A DNA stretch of 5,833 bases from Pseudomonadota bacterium (GTDB taxonomy: Bacteria > Pseudomonadota > Alphaproteobacteria > Rhizobiales > Rhizobiaceae), in contig QGUU01000173.1 of assembly GCA_003242525.1 (NCBI GenBank), positions 1 to 5,833 of the forward strand, written 5' to 3'. Positions 1 through 5,780 of the stretch are shown here, in pieces (positions within the stretch are counted from its first letter, which is position 1; each line of letters begins with the position of its first letter). Below the pieces are notes generated by a model that saw nothing but the letters and a program-made list of their open reading frames with translations, searched no databases and was not told where the DNA came from. The position numbers were made by a program, and so were the translations under genes.

Positions 1-858
1 GTGGCCGTAGCCAACCCCCGCCCCGGCAACGATTTCCCGGGTCTGGATCACCTTGGCGTCCAGCCGCACCACCGGACGCATCGGATTTTGGGCGGCCATC
101 GGGGTCGGGTTTATGCCGTAGAGCGCGGCACCGGGGCGGGCCAGATCGAAATGCCAATCGGCGCCGAGAAAGATGCCCGACGAATTGGCGAGGGAGGCCA
201 GCGCGGCCGGCAGCATTTTCCGCAGCCTCCGGAACTCCTCCAGTTGTGCGCGATTGGCTGCGTGATCCGGCTCGTCGGCGCAGGCCAGATGGCTCATGAC
301 CAATACGGTTTCGATCCCCTCAAGGGCCCCAGGATCGGCGGCTATTGCCTCCACTTCGGCCGGCGAAAGTCCGAGACGAGACATGCCGCTGTCTACCTGG
401 AGCACGGCCTTCAATGCCCTGCCGTTGCGCCGGGCAGTATCGCGCCAGGCCGCAAGCTGGTCTGCACTGTTGATGACGGGGAGCAGAGATGCATCGACGC
501 ACGACCCTTCCGCACCCGGAGGGACGCCGTTCAGAACAGCGATGACAGGCCCGCTTCCCAGAGCCTCGCGGAGAACGACGCCCTCGTTCACGTGAGCAAC
601 GAAGAAGGTATCGCACCCTTCCTTGCGCAAGGCACGGGCAACCGGAACGGCGCCCAGGCCATAGGCATCGGCCTTGACCACCCCGGCACAGGCGGCGTTA
701 CCCAGCCTGACTTTCAGCCGCCGATAATTTTCGCGGATTGCCCCGAGATCGATGGTGAGAATCGCACCGGCAACGACGGGGTCGACCGTCGGATACCGGC
801 CCGGCGACGACGGCGACGAGAGGGATGATACTGTGGTATTTATGGATACGGCAGTCAT
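1..858 (-). CDS. alr: Alanine racemase, N-terminal 286 residues (runs off the left edge)
   Basis: PLP-dependent cytoplasmic enzyme that interconverts L- and D-alanine, supplying D-Ala for peptidoglycan. Translating the minus strand from ATG at 858 gives 286 open codons to the window edge with no stop. Visible family motifs are the PLP-lysine block VVKADAYGLG (Lys62), VDSGMSRLG (residues 155-163, with Arg161 matching the PLP-side Arg136 of the Geobacillus enzyme), SHLACADEPDH, ANSSGIFLG, RPGAALYGIN, and VGYGH at the very end, whose Tyr284 matches the second catalytic base (Tyr265 in Geobacillus). The TIM-barrel domain is thus nearly complete, and roughly the last 80-90 residues of the beta domain lie outside. 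The start is well fixed: AAAGGGG lies 4 nt upstream (863-869) and no other in-frame start codon precedes the barrel. The first 30 or so residues are a Ser/Thr/Pro-rich extension longer than usual. Gln154 occupies the position of the carbamylated Lys129. It is transcribed divergently from the DUF2794 gene. Confidence 0.96.
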   Translation of the reverse strand, partial: MTAVSINTTVSSLSSPSSPGRYPTVDPVVAGAILTIDLGAIRENYRRLKVRLGNAACAGVVKADAYGLGAVPVARALRKEGCDTFFVAHVNEGVVLREALGSGPVIAVLNGVPPGAEGSCVDASLLPVINSADQLAAWRDTARRNGRALKAVLQVDSGMSRLGLSPAEVEAIAADPGALEGIETVLVMSHLACADEPDHAANRAQLEEFRRLRKMLPAALASLANSSGIFLGADWHFDLARPGAALYGINPTPMAAQNPMRPVVRLDAKVIQTREIVAGAGVGYGH

Positions 859-918
859 GGCGCCCCTTTCGGCCCATCGGTAGCGGCATCGATGCCGCCG
901 TGCAATGGCTCAGCAGAG

Positions 919-962
919 CCTTGTTGCAGGCGCAGCCGCGCCTTCGCATGGCGCAACAAAGG
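919..962 (-). promoter_or_regulatory. Foldable leader candidate upstream of alr with competing stems
   Basis: TTGTTGC (921-927) pairs perfectly with GCAACAA (953-959), and the flanking CC (919-920) and GG (961-962) extend the stem with one bulged A. Inside, GGCGC (929-933) pairs with GCGCC (938-942) over a 4-nt loop. The same GCGCC can instead pair with GGCGC at 950-954 over a 7-nt loop, which would break the outer stem. The block lies about 60-105 nt upstream of the alr start codon, so it is in the mRNA leader if transcription begins above 962. The pairings are seen directly; a regulatory role is inference. No T-run follows on the minus strand, so it is not a standard terminator. Confidence 0.3.
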
Positions 963-1017
963 GAAATTTCGGTGAAGCCTGCTGCGCCACCGGTCGTTCG
1001 AAGCTTTAGGGATTGTC

Positions 1018-1061
1018 GCGTCGGGCCTTCCGAGAAGGCCGAGGTTGGTTCGATCCGACGC
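1018..1061. repeat. Nested inverted repeats (hairpin cluster) in the alr/DUF2794 gap
   Basis: GCGTCGG (1018-1024) is the exact reverse complement of CCGACGC (1055-1061). Between them lies a perfect 7-bp hairpin, GGCCTTC-CGA-GAAGGCC (1024-1040), sharing only G1024 with the outer arm. A third possible hairpin, GTTGG-TTCGAT-CCGAC (1044-1059), would compete with the outer stem. No T-tract follows on either strand, so it does not look like an intrinsic terminator. It could be a structured 5' leader, a small RNA or a protein-binding site; nothing in the sequence decides between these. Confidence 0.4.
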
Positions 1062-1212
1062 AGGCCCGTGGGCGGGGGGCTTGGGGTTTACGAGCCGGTG
1101 CCGGACCGAACCGTCTCAGGCAACGCGGCTAACTTCGGCGCACAATGGGGCGTCAGCGCGGATAAAAAGTGGCAAAAATGAGGCGGACCATCACCATTTT
1201 AAACATGCGGTT

Positions 1213-1241
1213 CGCAAATTGTGAGAACTGTTGCGCAAATT
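1213..1241 (+). repeat. Direct repeat CGCAAATT, two copies 21 bp apart
   Basis: CGCAAATT occurs at 1213-1220 and again at 1234-1241. The 21-bp offset is two helical turns, so both copies face the same side of the DNA, as is typical for a dimeric or tandem regulator site. They lie 85-115 bp upstream of the DUF2794 start codon. The repeat is seen directly; an operator role is inference, and two 8-mers could arise by chance. Confidence 0.3.
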
Positions 1242-1326
1242 CCCTGTCTGCATCCATGCTGAGCCAGGCCTTGCAATTGCCGGGCGAACGCGCAACCTTG
1301 GCCGTAAGGTTCTGCGAGGTGGAATC

Positions 1327-1713
1327 ATGGATGATCGCGGCAGGGGCTCGGAGGATGGGGAGGCATCCGCAATACTGATCCCGCTTGGCGCAGCTCACCG
1401 GCAGCGCGCGGATACTCCAGTTTCCTTTGACCGACGGGAACTTGACCAGATCCTGAGGCTATACGGACGAATGGTTGCCGCCAATGAATGGCGGGACTAC
1501 GCGATAGATCATCTCCCCGACCGTGCCATATTCTCGGTGTTCCGCCGAGCCAGCGAAGTGCCGCTGTTCCAAATCGTCAAGGACCCCAGGCTGGCCCGGC
1601 GGCAGGGCGCCTTTTCAGTGGTAGCGGCTGGCGGCCGCATTCTAAAGCGCGGACACGAACTTGCACGCGTGCTGGCCGTGTTCGATCCAGGCCTCAGATT
1701 GGTCAAGGCCTGA
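1327..1713 (+). CDS. DUF2794 family protein (conserved, function unknown)
   Basis: A 128-residue soluble protein with no signal peptide or membrane segment. Residues 33-118 carry the conserved pattern I associate with DUF2794: SFDRREL, ILRLYGRMVAANEWRDYAID (residues 42-61), AIFSVFRRASEVPLFQIVK (67-85), a QGAFSVV strand and GRILKRGHELARVL (103-116). The family is widespread in Alphaproteobacteria and has no assigned reaction. The alternation of short strands and basic patches (FRRASE, KRGHE) suggests a compact alpha/beta fold that could bind an anion or nucleic acid, but that is only inference. The start is ATG at 1327 because GAGGTGG lies 4 nt upstream (1316-1322) and similarity begins soon after; the same frame is open back to a TTG at 1231, but that extension reads as non-coding. 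It appears to be monocistronic, divergent from alr and convergent with the GNAT gene. Confidence 0.9.
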   Translation: MDDRGRGSEDGEASAILIPLGAAHRQRADTPVSFDRRELDQILRLYGRMVAANEWRDYAIDHLPDRAIFSVFRRASEVPLFQIVKDPRLARRQGAFSVVAAGGRILKRGHELARVLAVFDPGLRLVKA

Positions 1714-1728
1714 GTACCGGTTCGACGC

Positions 1729-1745
1729 GGCAGCGCAATGCTGCC
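1729..1745. terminator. Hairpin in the convergent gap between DUF2794 and GNAT
   Basis: GGCAGC (1729-1734) pairs perfectly with GCTGCC (1740-1745) over the 5-nt loop GCAAT. It lies in the 60-bp gap between two converging stop codons, where a shared terminator is expected. There is no clean T-tract directly after the stem in either direction (GTTGTTT follows some 17 nt later on the plus strand), so it would be a weak or Rho-assisted site at best. Confidence 0.3.
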
Positions 1746-1773
1746 TGGAGGAAAAAGGTTGTTTCGCTTGCCA

Positions 1774-2337
1774 CTATGCGGCCCGGAAGTTTCGTTCCGG
1801 CCAGGATGCGGGGTCAGGAGGGAGGCTTGCGCCGCCATTGAGGGCAAGCTGCATGAAAGTGGTGTTCAACCAGCGCCCATGCTTGTAGCCTGAACCTTCC
1901 AGGCACCCGGAATGCACGAATCCGAGTTTTTCGTGCAGCCGCACGGAAGGGCTTTCGCGGCTGCCATCGCCGATTACTGCAACGATCTGGCGGAAGCCGA
2001 GCGCCCGTACGGCGTCGATCAATTCCTGCATGAGCCTCAACCCGATGCCCCTTCCTTTCGCCTCCGGTGCGACATACACCGAATCCTCGACGATGAACCG
2101 GTAGGCGGGTCGGGTACGGAAAGGTCCGGCATAGGCATAACCGGCGATTACGCCGGCCTCTTCCGCAACGAGATATGGGAAGCCCGCGGAACAAAGCGCC
2201 TCGAAACGGGTGGCCATCTCCGCTTGCGTGGGCGGGTCCAGTTCATAGCTGGCGGTGCCGTGCAGGACGGCATCGGCATAAATCTCGGTAATGCGGGGAA
2301 TATCGGCTGCCAGAGCCCTACGAACAACAGCGCACAT
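1774..2337 (-). CDS. GNAT N-acetyltransferase, phosphinothricin/methionine-sulfoximine type
   Basis: A 187-residue cytoplasmic acetyl-CoA-dependent acyltransferase. The GNAT fold covers residues 4-166: N-terminal VRRALAADIPRITEIY, the family segment GYAYAGPFRTRPAYRFIVEDS (66-86), and the acetyl-CoA pyrophosphate loop VYVAPEAKGRGIGLRLM (87-103, with the K/R-G-R-G-I-G core). Then follow IVAVIGDGSRESPSVRLHEKLGF (118-140) and the YKHGRWLNTTFMQ block (151-163) typical of phosphinothricin/methionine-sulfoximine acetyltransferases (Pat/Bar, YncA/MddA). Such enzymes acetylate the amino group of glutamine-synthetase inhibitors or of oxidised methionine analogues; the natural substrate here cannot be read from sequence. 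About 20 residues extend past the fold. The ATG at 2337 is the only start before the fold and has no clear ribosome binding site; a promoter-like element ends only 2 bp upstream of it. It is cut off from BI-1 by a terminator, so it probably has its own promoter. Confidence 0.92.
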   Translation of the reverse strand: MCAVVRRALAADIPRITEIYADAVLHGTASYELDPPTQAEMATRFEALCSAGFPYLVAEEAGVIAGYAYAGPFRTRPAYRFIVEDSVYVAPEAKGRGIGLRLMQELIDAVRALGFRQIVAVIGDGSRESPSVRLHEKLGFVHSGCLEGSGYKHGRWLNTTFMQLALNGGASLPPDPASWPERNFRAA

Positions 2338-2339
2338 TC

Positions 2340-2372
2340 GTTATGCGTTCCCGGTCTTTTGCGGGACAAGAG
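2340..2372 (-). promoter_or_regulatory. Candidate promoter of the GNAT gene
   Basis: On the minus strand the element CTCTTGTCCCGCAA (2372-2359) holds a -35-like TTGTCC (2369-2364). An 18-bp spacer then leads to the -10-like CATAAC (2345-2340). Transcription would start at or very near the ATG at 2337, giving a leaderless or nearly leaderless mRNA, which fits the missing ribosome binding site. The same 14-bp element, with one base changed, precedes BI-1. Each hexamer matches the sigma-70 consensus at only 4 of 6 bases, so support comes mainly from the recurrence and position. Confidence 0.35.
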
Positions 2373-2384
2373 CAAAAATCGCAG

Positions 2385-2416
2385 AAAAAGAAAAGGGCGG
2401 CCCATCGGGCCGCCCT
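2385..2416 (-). terminator. Intrinsic terminator of the BI-1/YccA gene
   Basis: A perfect 10-bp G+C-rich stem, AGGGCGGCCC (2394-2403) with GGGCCGCCCT (2407-2416), closes a 3-nt loop. Read on the minus strand it is followed at once by TTTTCTTTTT (2394-2385) and then a second T-run at 2378-2374. It starts 37 nt after the BI-1 stop codon. This is a textbook Rho-independent terminator in the minus direction and separates BI-1 from the downstream GNAT gene. Confidence 0.93.
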
Positions 2417-2453
2417 GCTGCAACGTGCTGATCCAGCGGGGAGAGCCGACGCC

Positions 2454-3230
2454 TCAGCGGCGGTCACCCATGAACTGGAGCAGGAACATGAACATGTTGA
2501 TGAAGTCGAGATAGAGCCGCAGGGCGCCCATGATGGCTTTGCGCCCGGCCACCAGCGTATCGTCGCCCTCGTAGTACATCTCCTTGATCTTCTGCGTGTC
2601 GTAAGCCGTCAGGCCTGCGAACACCAGCACGCCGATCGCCGAAACGGCGAAGGACAAAGCCGAAGACTGCAGGAAGATGTTGATGACCATGGCGATGATC
2701 AGGCCGAACACGCCCATGATCAGGAAGGACCCCATCGCGGTCAGGTCGCGGCGCGTCGTATAGCCGTAGAGCGACAACGCGCCGAAGGCGGCAGCCGTCG
2801 CGAAGAAGGTCTGCGAGATCGAGGCCGTCGTGTAGACCAGGAAGATCGACGACAGCGACAGGCCGACCAGGGCGGCATAGACCCAGAAGGTCGTCTGGGC
2901 GGCCGACACGCTCATCGATTGGACGCGGAAGGACAGGAAGAACACCGCCGCCAGCGGCGCAAGGATAACCACCCAGCGCAACGGCGAGGCGAAGACGGCA
3001 TAGCCAAAGGAGGTCAGCATTTCGCCATTCGGGAGCGTCGCCACCGCCGCGGCGGGATCGCTCGTCGTGGCAAGCATGACAGTGCCGATCGCGGCCAGGC
3101 CGGTGATCAGCAAACCAAGACCCATGAGGTTGTAGACCTGGATCATGTAGGCCCGCAGGCCTGCATCAATCGACGCATCTGCGTGCCCGACCGGCACGGC
3201 GCGCGTCTGATAATTGCGGAAGTCAGACAT
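2454..3230 (-). CDS. Bax inhibitor-1 / YccA family membrane protein
   Basis: A 258-residue inner-membrane protein of the TMBIM (BI-1/UPF0005) family, close to the usual bacterial length. About seven hydrophobic helices are visible near residues 31-52, 83-101, 111-132, 140-157, 166-187, 192-210 and 235-254. The N terminus, MSDFRNYQTR...IDAGLRAYMIQVYNLM, matches alphaproteobacterial members. Signature stretches are GLSLSSIFLVYT (123-134), AGLTAYDTQKIKEMY (205-219) and LRLYLDFINMFMFLLQ (237-252). Asp211 and Asp242 lie in the two motifs that hold the pH-sensing Asp pair of Bacillus YetJ, a calcium-leak channel; E. coli YccA instead is a substrate and modulator of FtsH. Which role applies here is unknown. 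The ATG at 3230 has AGAGGAA 4 nt upstream (3235-3241); the frame stays open to 3359, but that part is leader sequence. It is followed by a strong terminator. Confidence 0.95.
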   Translation of the reverse strand: MSDFRNYQTRAVPVGHADASIDAGLRAYMIQVYNLMGLGLLITGLAAIGTVMLATTSDPAAAVATLPNGEMLTSFGYAVFASPLRWVVILAPLAAVFFLSFRVQSMSVSAAQTTFWVYAALVGLSLSSIFLVYTTASISQTFFATAAAFGALSLYGYTTRRDLTAMGSFLIMGVFGLIIAMVINIFLQSSALSFAVSAIGVLVFAGLTAYDTQKIKEMYYEGDDTLVAGRKAIMGALRLYLDFINMFMFLLQFMGDRR

Positions 3231-3266
3231 GGAATTCCTCTGTTGCTCTGCCCCGTCGGGTGTCGG

Positions 3267-3300
3267 GCTGGAACCCAGGCTCCGCTGGCGGGACTCCAGC
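3267..3300 (-). promoter_or_regulatory. Foldable 5' leader of BI-1
   Basis: GCTGGA (3267-3272) and TCCAGC (3295-3300) form a perfect outer stem. Inside it CCAG (3275-3278) pairs with CTGG (3285-3288) over a 6-nt loop, leaving an asymmetric internal loop. The structure ends 36 nt before the BI-1 start codon and lies just downstream of the candidate promoter, so it would be in the leader mRNA. No riboswitch class is recognised, and the role is unknown. Confidence 0.25.
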
Positions 3301-3312
3301 ATGCCTGCGCCA

Positions 3313-3344
3313 AATATGATGGTTATTGCGTTGCAGGACAAGAG
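3313..3344 (-). promoter_or_regulatory. Candidate promoter of the BI-1/YccA gene
   Basis: On the minus strand CTCTTGTCCTGCAA (3344-3331) contains a -35-like TTGTCC (3341-3336). A 17-bp spacer leads to the -10-like CATATT (3318-3313). This predicts a leader of roughly 75 nt. The 14-bp element differs at one base from that upstream of the GNAT gene. The CTTG core would also fit an alphaproteobacterial heat-shock sigma (RpoH) -35. Hexamer matches are only moderate. Confidence 0.35.
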
Positions 3345-3464
3345 GATAACGGACTGCAAAGCTTCGTGATTGCGCTATCAGGCGCAAAAAATGCCCCTGC
3401 TTTCGACAACATTACAATAATTTAATGCTAGCGCCTCCCCGGGCCCGGATCGGGTCACGCCTCG

Positions 3465-5780
3465 TCAGAGCGAGCGGAGGACGGGAGCGGCTTTGTGGCC
3501 AAGCACCCGCCAGGTGCCAGCCAATCCGATTCCGATGGTCACGACCATAGACAAGACCACGGTGGCAAGCGCCACTCCCGGCATGAAATGAGCCGGCAGG
3601 GACATGATCCTGGCAACGACGAACCAGGCAGCGGCGCCCCCCGCAGCCAGCGCGAAAACGGCCGTGGCAAGTCCTATCAGGGCATATTCCAACGCAAAGG
3701 CCGCAATCAGGGTGCGTCTCGTGGCTCCCAGCGTCTTGAGCACGACGGCATCGTGGATGCGCGCCCTGTTGCCGGCCGCCAGGGCGCCGGCCAGAACCAG
3801 TACCGAGGCCGCAAGAGCCACGCCCGCCGCGGCACGGATTGCCGTGCCCAACTGGCCGATCAGCCGGTTGACGACGTCGAGCGCATCGCGAACGCGCACT
3901 GTCGTGACGGTCGGGAATGCGCGGGTGACGGCGTTAAGCACACGCGCATCGTCGGCTGCGGACGCCTCCCGGTCGGTCAGCGTGGCAAGCCAGGCATGAG
4001 GAGCGCCGGCAAAGGTGTTGGGGGAGAATACCATGACGAAGTTTATGCTCATCGTCTCCCACTCGACCTGGCGGAAGCTGGCGACCCTTGCCGTGACATT
4101 GCGGCCCAGCACGTTGACGGTTACGGAATCGCCAAGCCTGAGGCCCAGAGCCTTGCCTTCCTCGGCTGCGAAGGAGACGAGCGGCTCGCCGGAATAATCC
4201 GCCGGCCACCATGCGCCCTGTGTCAATGTGGCATTGGCCGGCTTTTCCGCGGCATAGGTCAGGCCACGATCCCCTCTCAGTACCCAGGCACCTTCGGGCG
4301 GCACTTCCAGCTTGTGGGCAGGCGTGCCGTTCAGCGCCATGATTCGGCCTCGCAGCATCGGGACCCTGTCCAGCACGCCGTTTGGAGCCTCGGCGGAGAC
4401 AAGCGTGGCAAAAGCCTCAACCTCGCTGTTCTGGATGTCCACGAAGAAGAAGTTTGGCGCACGCTCCGGCAGGCTGCCGCCGATCTGCCGGCGCAGGTTT
4501 CCGTCGATGAGCGCCAGCGTCACCAGCAGGGTAAGGCCAAGCCCCAGCGACAGCACAACCGAAGGGGTAAGCGCGCCCGGCCTGTGGATGTTGCCAATGG
4601 CAAGCCGCAGCGCGGTGGAGCGCAGACGAGGGCTGGAGCGCGCCAACACCTGCACCAGCACCGCGACCGCGCGCAGGACGACAAAGGAAAAGACGGTCGC
4701 GCCGACAAAGATCGCAGCGATACGGCGCTGGTCCGAAACGAGGATGGCAATGGCGGCAAGAGCCGCCGCAATCGCCAGCGCGGCTGCAACATAGACAGGG
4801 CGCGGCAGGCCGCGACACTCAAAGCCCATTTCGCGAAACAGCGCCGCTGCCGGCACGTCGCGGGCGCGACCCAGAGGCAGAAGGGCGAAAGCAAGCGTGA
4901 CCAGCAGGCCGAACAGTGCCGCCAGGGCCAGTGCCCCCGGATAGACGCCCCCTTCGGCCGGGACCGGAATGATCGACCGCAGGCCTGCGGCTGCCGCAAA
5001 GGGCATGGCCGCGCCGAGCACAAGCCCGGCAGCTATGCCGATGGCTGCGATCATCAGAATCTGCGCCAGGTAGACGGCAAACACGAAGCCGCCGGACGCG
5101 CCGAGGCTCTTGAATGTGGCTATGACGGAGCGCTTTCCGTCGAGATAGGCCCGAACTGCATTGGCGACGCCCACACCGCCGACCACCAGGGCCGTGAGGC
5201 CCACCAGGGTGAGGAACTGTGAAAAGCGCTCGATATTGGACGACAGGGCTGGCGCCGCATTGGTCCGGTTGCGCACCGACCAGCCGGCCTGGGGAAAACG
5301 TTCAGCAGCTTCCTCCTGTATCGCCTTGAGCGCCGCATCATCCGTACCTTCGGGCAGGCGCAGCTTGTAGGCATGTTCTACCAGGCTGCCCGGCTGAACG
5401 AGGCCCGATTCTGCCAGCGCAGCCTGCCCTATCATCAGCCGGGGTGCGAAACCAAAACCATCCGACACCGCGTCCGGTTCATTGACGAGCCGCGCGCGCA
5501 GTTCGACCGTGGCATTGCCGAGCTTCAGCCGGTCGCCGGGCTTCAATCCGAGGCGTTCGAACAGCAGATCCGGCGCCACCGCTCCATATGCGCCCTCCTG
5601 CTTGCCGAAGAGCACTTCCTTTGGAAATGGCGGGTCGGATTGCAGTTCCCCATAAAGGGGGTAGGCATCATCAACCGCCTTGACTTCCACAAGCGCCTGG
5701 TCCGACCCGTCCACAAGTCGCGCCATGGAACGCATGCCGGAGAGGCGGGGGAACGGTCCCCCGATTTTTAAGAAAACCAC
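3465..5780 (-). CDS. FtsX/YbbP-type ABC transporter permease, N terminus missing
   Basis: Large inner-membrane permease with two FtsX domains, similar to E. coli YbbP (the segment VKAVDDAYPLYGELQSDPP, residues 33-51, aligns with the same region of YbbP). The readable frame is 771 codons. A periplasmic MacB-like region (about 18-185) precedes helices near 188-208, 233-267, 283-302, 329-348, 354-378 and 407-425. A second periplasmic region (430-640) then precedes helices near 648-669, 690-722 and 733-758. Each half has the cytoplasmic FtsX motif: FKSLGAS (223-229) and LKTLGAT (681-687). Such permeases pair with a separate ATPase (YbbA type) to handle lipids or envelope proteins; in many proteobacteria the ATPase and a TesA-like esterase sit just upstream, here beyond the right edge. 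The GTG at 5780 is not a credible start: the family has about 100 more N-terminal residues with the first helix, and sequence above about 5747 looks corrupted, including an in-frame stop at 5814-5816. No clear terminator follows the stop codon. Confidence 0.93.
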   Translation of the reverse strand: MVFLKIGGPFPRLSGMRSMARLVDGSDQALVEVKAVDDAYPLYGELQSDPPFPKEVLFGKQEGAYGAVAPDLLFERLGLKPGDRLKLGNATVELRARLVNEPDAVSDGFGFAPRLMIGQAALAESGLVQPGSLVEHAYKLRLPEGTDDAALKAIQEEAAERFPQAGWSVRNRTNAAPALSSNIERFSQFLTLVGLTALVVGGVGVANAVRAYLDGKRSVIATFKSLGASGGFVFAVYLAQILMIAAIGIAAGLVLGAAMPFAAAAGLRSIIPVPAEGGVYPGALALAALFGLLVTLAFALLPLGRARDVPAAALFREMGFECRGLPRPVYVAAALAIAAALAAIAILVSDQRRIAAIFVGATVFSFVVLRAVAVLVQVLARSSPRLRSTALRLAIGNIHRPGALTPSVVLSLGLGLTLLVTLALIDGNLRRQIGGSLPERAPNFFFVDIQNSEVEAFATLVSAEAPNGVLDRVPMLRGRIMALNGTPAHKLEVPPEGAWVLRGDRGLTYAAEKPANATLTQGAWWPADYSGEPLVSFAAEEGKALGLRLGDSVTVNVLGRNVTARVASFRQVEWETMSINFVMVFSPNTFAGAPHAWLATLTDREASAADDARVLNAVTRAFPTVTTVRVRDALDVVNRLIGQLGTAIRAAAGVALAASVLVLAGALAAGNRARIHDAVVLKTLGATRRTLIAAFALEYALIGLATAVFALAAGGAAAWFVVARIMSLPAHFMPGVALATVVLSMVVTIGIGLAGTWRVLGHKAAPVLRSL

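Larger units (their letters stand above)
859..1326. other. Divergent intergenic region between alr and DUF2794
   Basis: This 468-bp gap must hold the promoters for both flanking genes, which point away from each other. Open frames crossing it have no homology I recognise, no ribosome binding site and low-complexity Arg/Gly/Pro composition, so I do not call a gene. I saw no tRNA and no convincing -35/-10 pair in either direction. What stands out is structure: an inverted-repeat cluster at 919-962, a hairpin cluster at 1018-1061 and a helically phased direct repeat at 1213-1241, each listed separately. The part from about 1150 to 1245 is more A+T-rich than its surroundings and is the likeliest promoter area for the plus-strand gene. 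Confidence 0.6.

Noticed and set aside
1..828. A 275-codon plus-strand open frame
   Set aside because: It is antisense to alanine racemase, whose PLP-lysine and catalytic tyrosine motifs are unmistakable on the minus strand.
1041..1061. GGTTGGTTCGATCC resembling a tRNA T-arm, possible attachment-site remnant
   Set aside because: There is no CCA or acceptor continuation, no D or anticodon arm within tRNA distance, and no integrase or mobile gene nearby.
825..1181. A 118-codon plus-strand open frame crossing the alr/DUF2794 gap
   Set aside because: It starts antisense to alr, has no ribosome binding site and no domain-like pattern; treated as non-coding.
1912..2514. A 200-codon plus-strand open frame
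   Set aside because: It is antisense to the GNAT gene and runs through a strong terminator into the BI-1 gene; no family resemblance.
2340..3230. BI-1 and GNAT as one operon
   Set aside because: A perfect 10-bp stem with a long T-tract lies between them, and the GNAT gene has its own promoter-like element.
3231..3359. N-terminal extension of BI-1 to an upstream ATG at 3359
   Set aside because: The ATG at 3230 has a good ribosome binding site and begins the conserved MSDFRNYQ segment; the upstream part contains the candidate promoter and leader.
2343..3425. A 360-codon plus-strand open frame
   Set aside because: It is antisense to BI-1/YccA, is highly charged and low in complexity, and begins inside the terminator/promoter spacer; the minus strand has clear homology, a ribosome binding site and a terminator.
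3495..5222. A 575-codon plus-strand open frame
   Set aside because: It lies fully antisense to the permease, is rich in Arg/Gly/Gln/His with no recognisable domain, and is the usual by-product of high-G+C codon bias.
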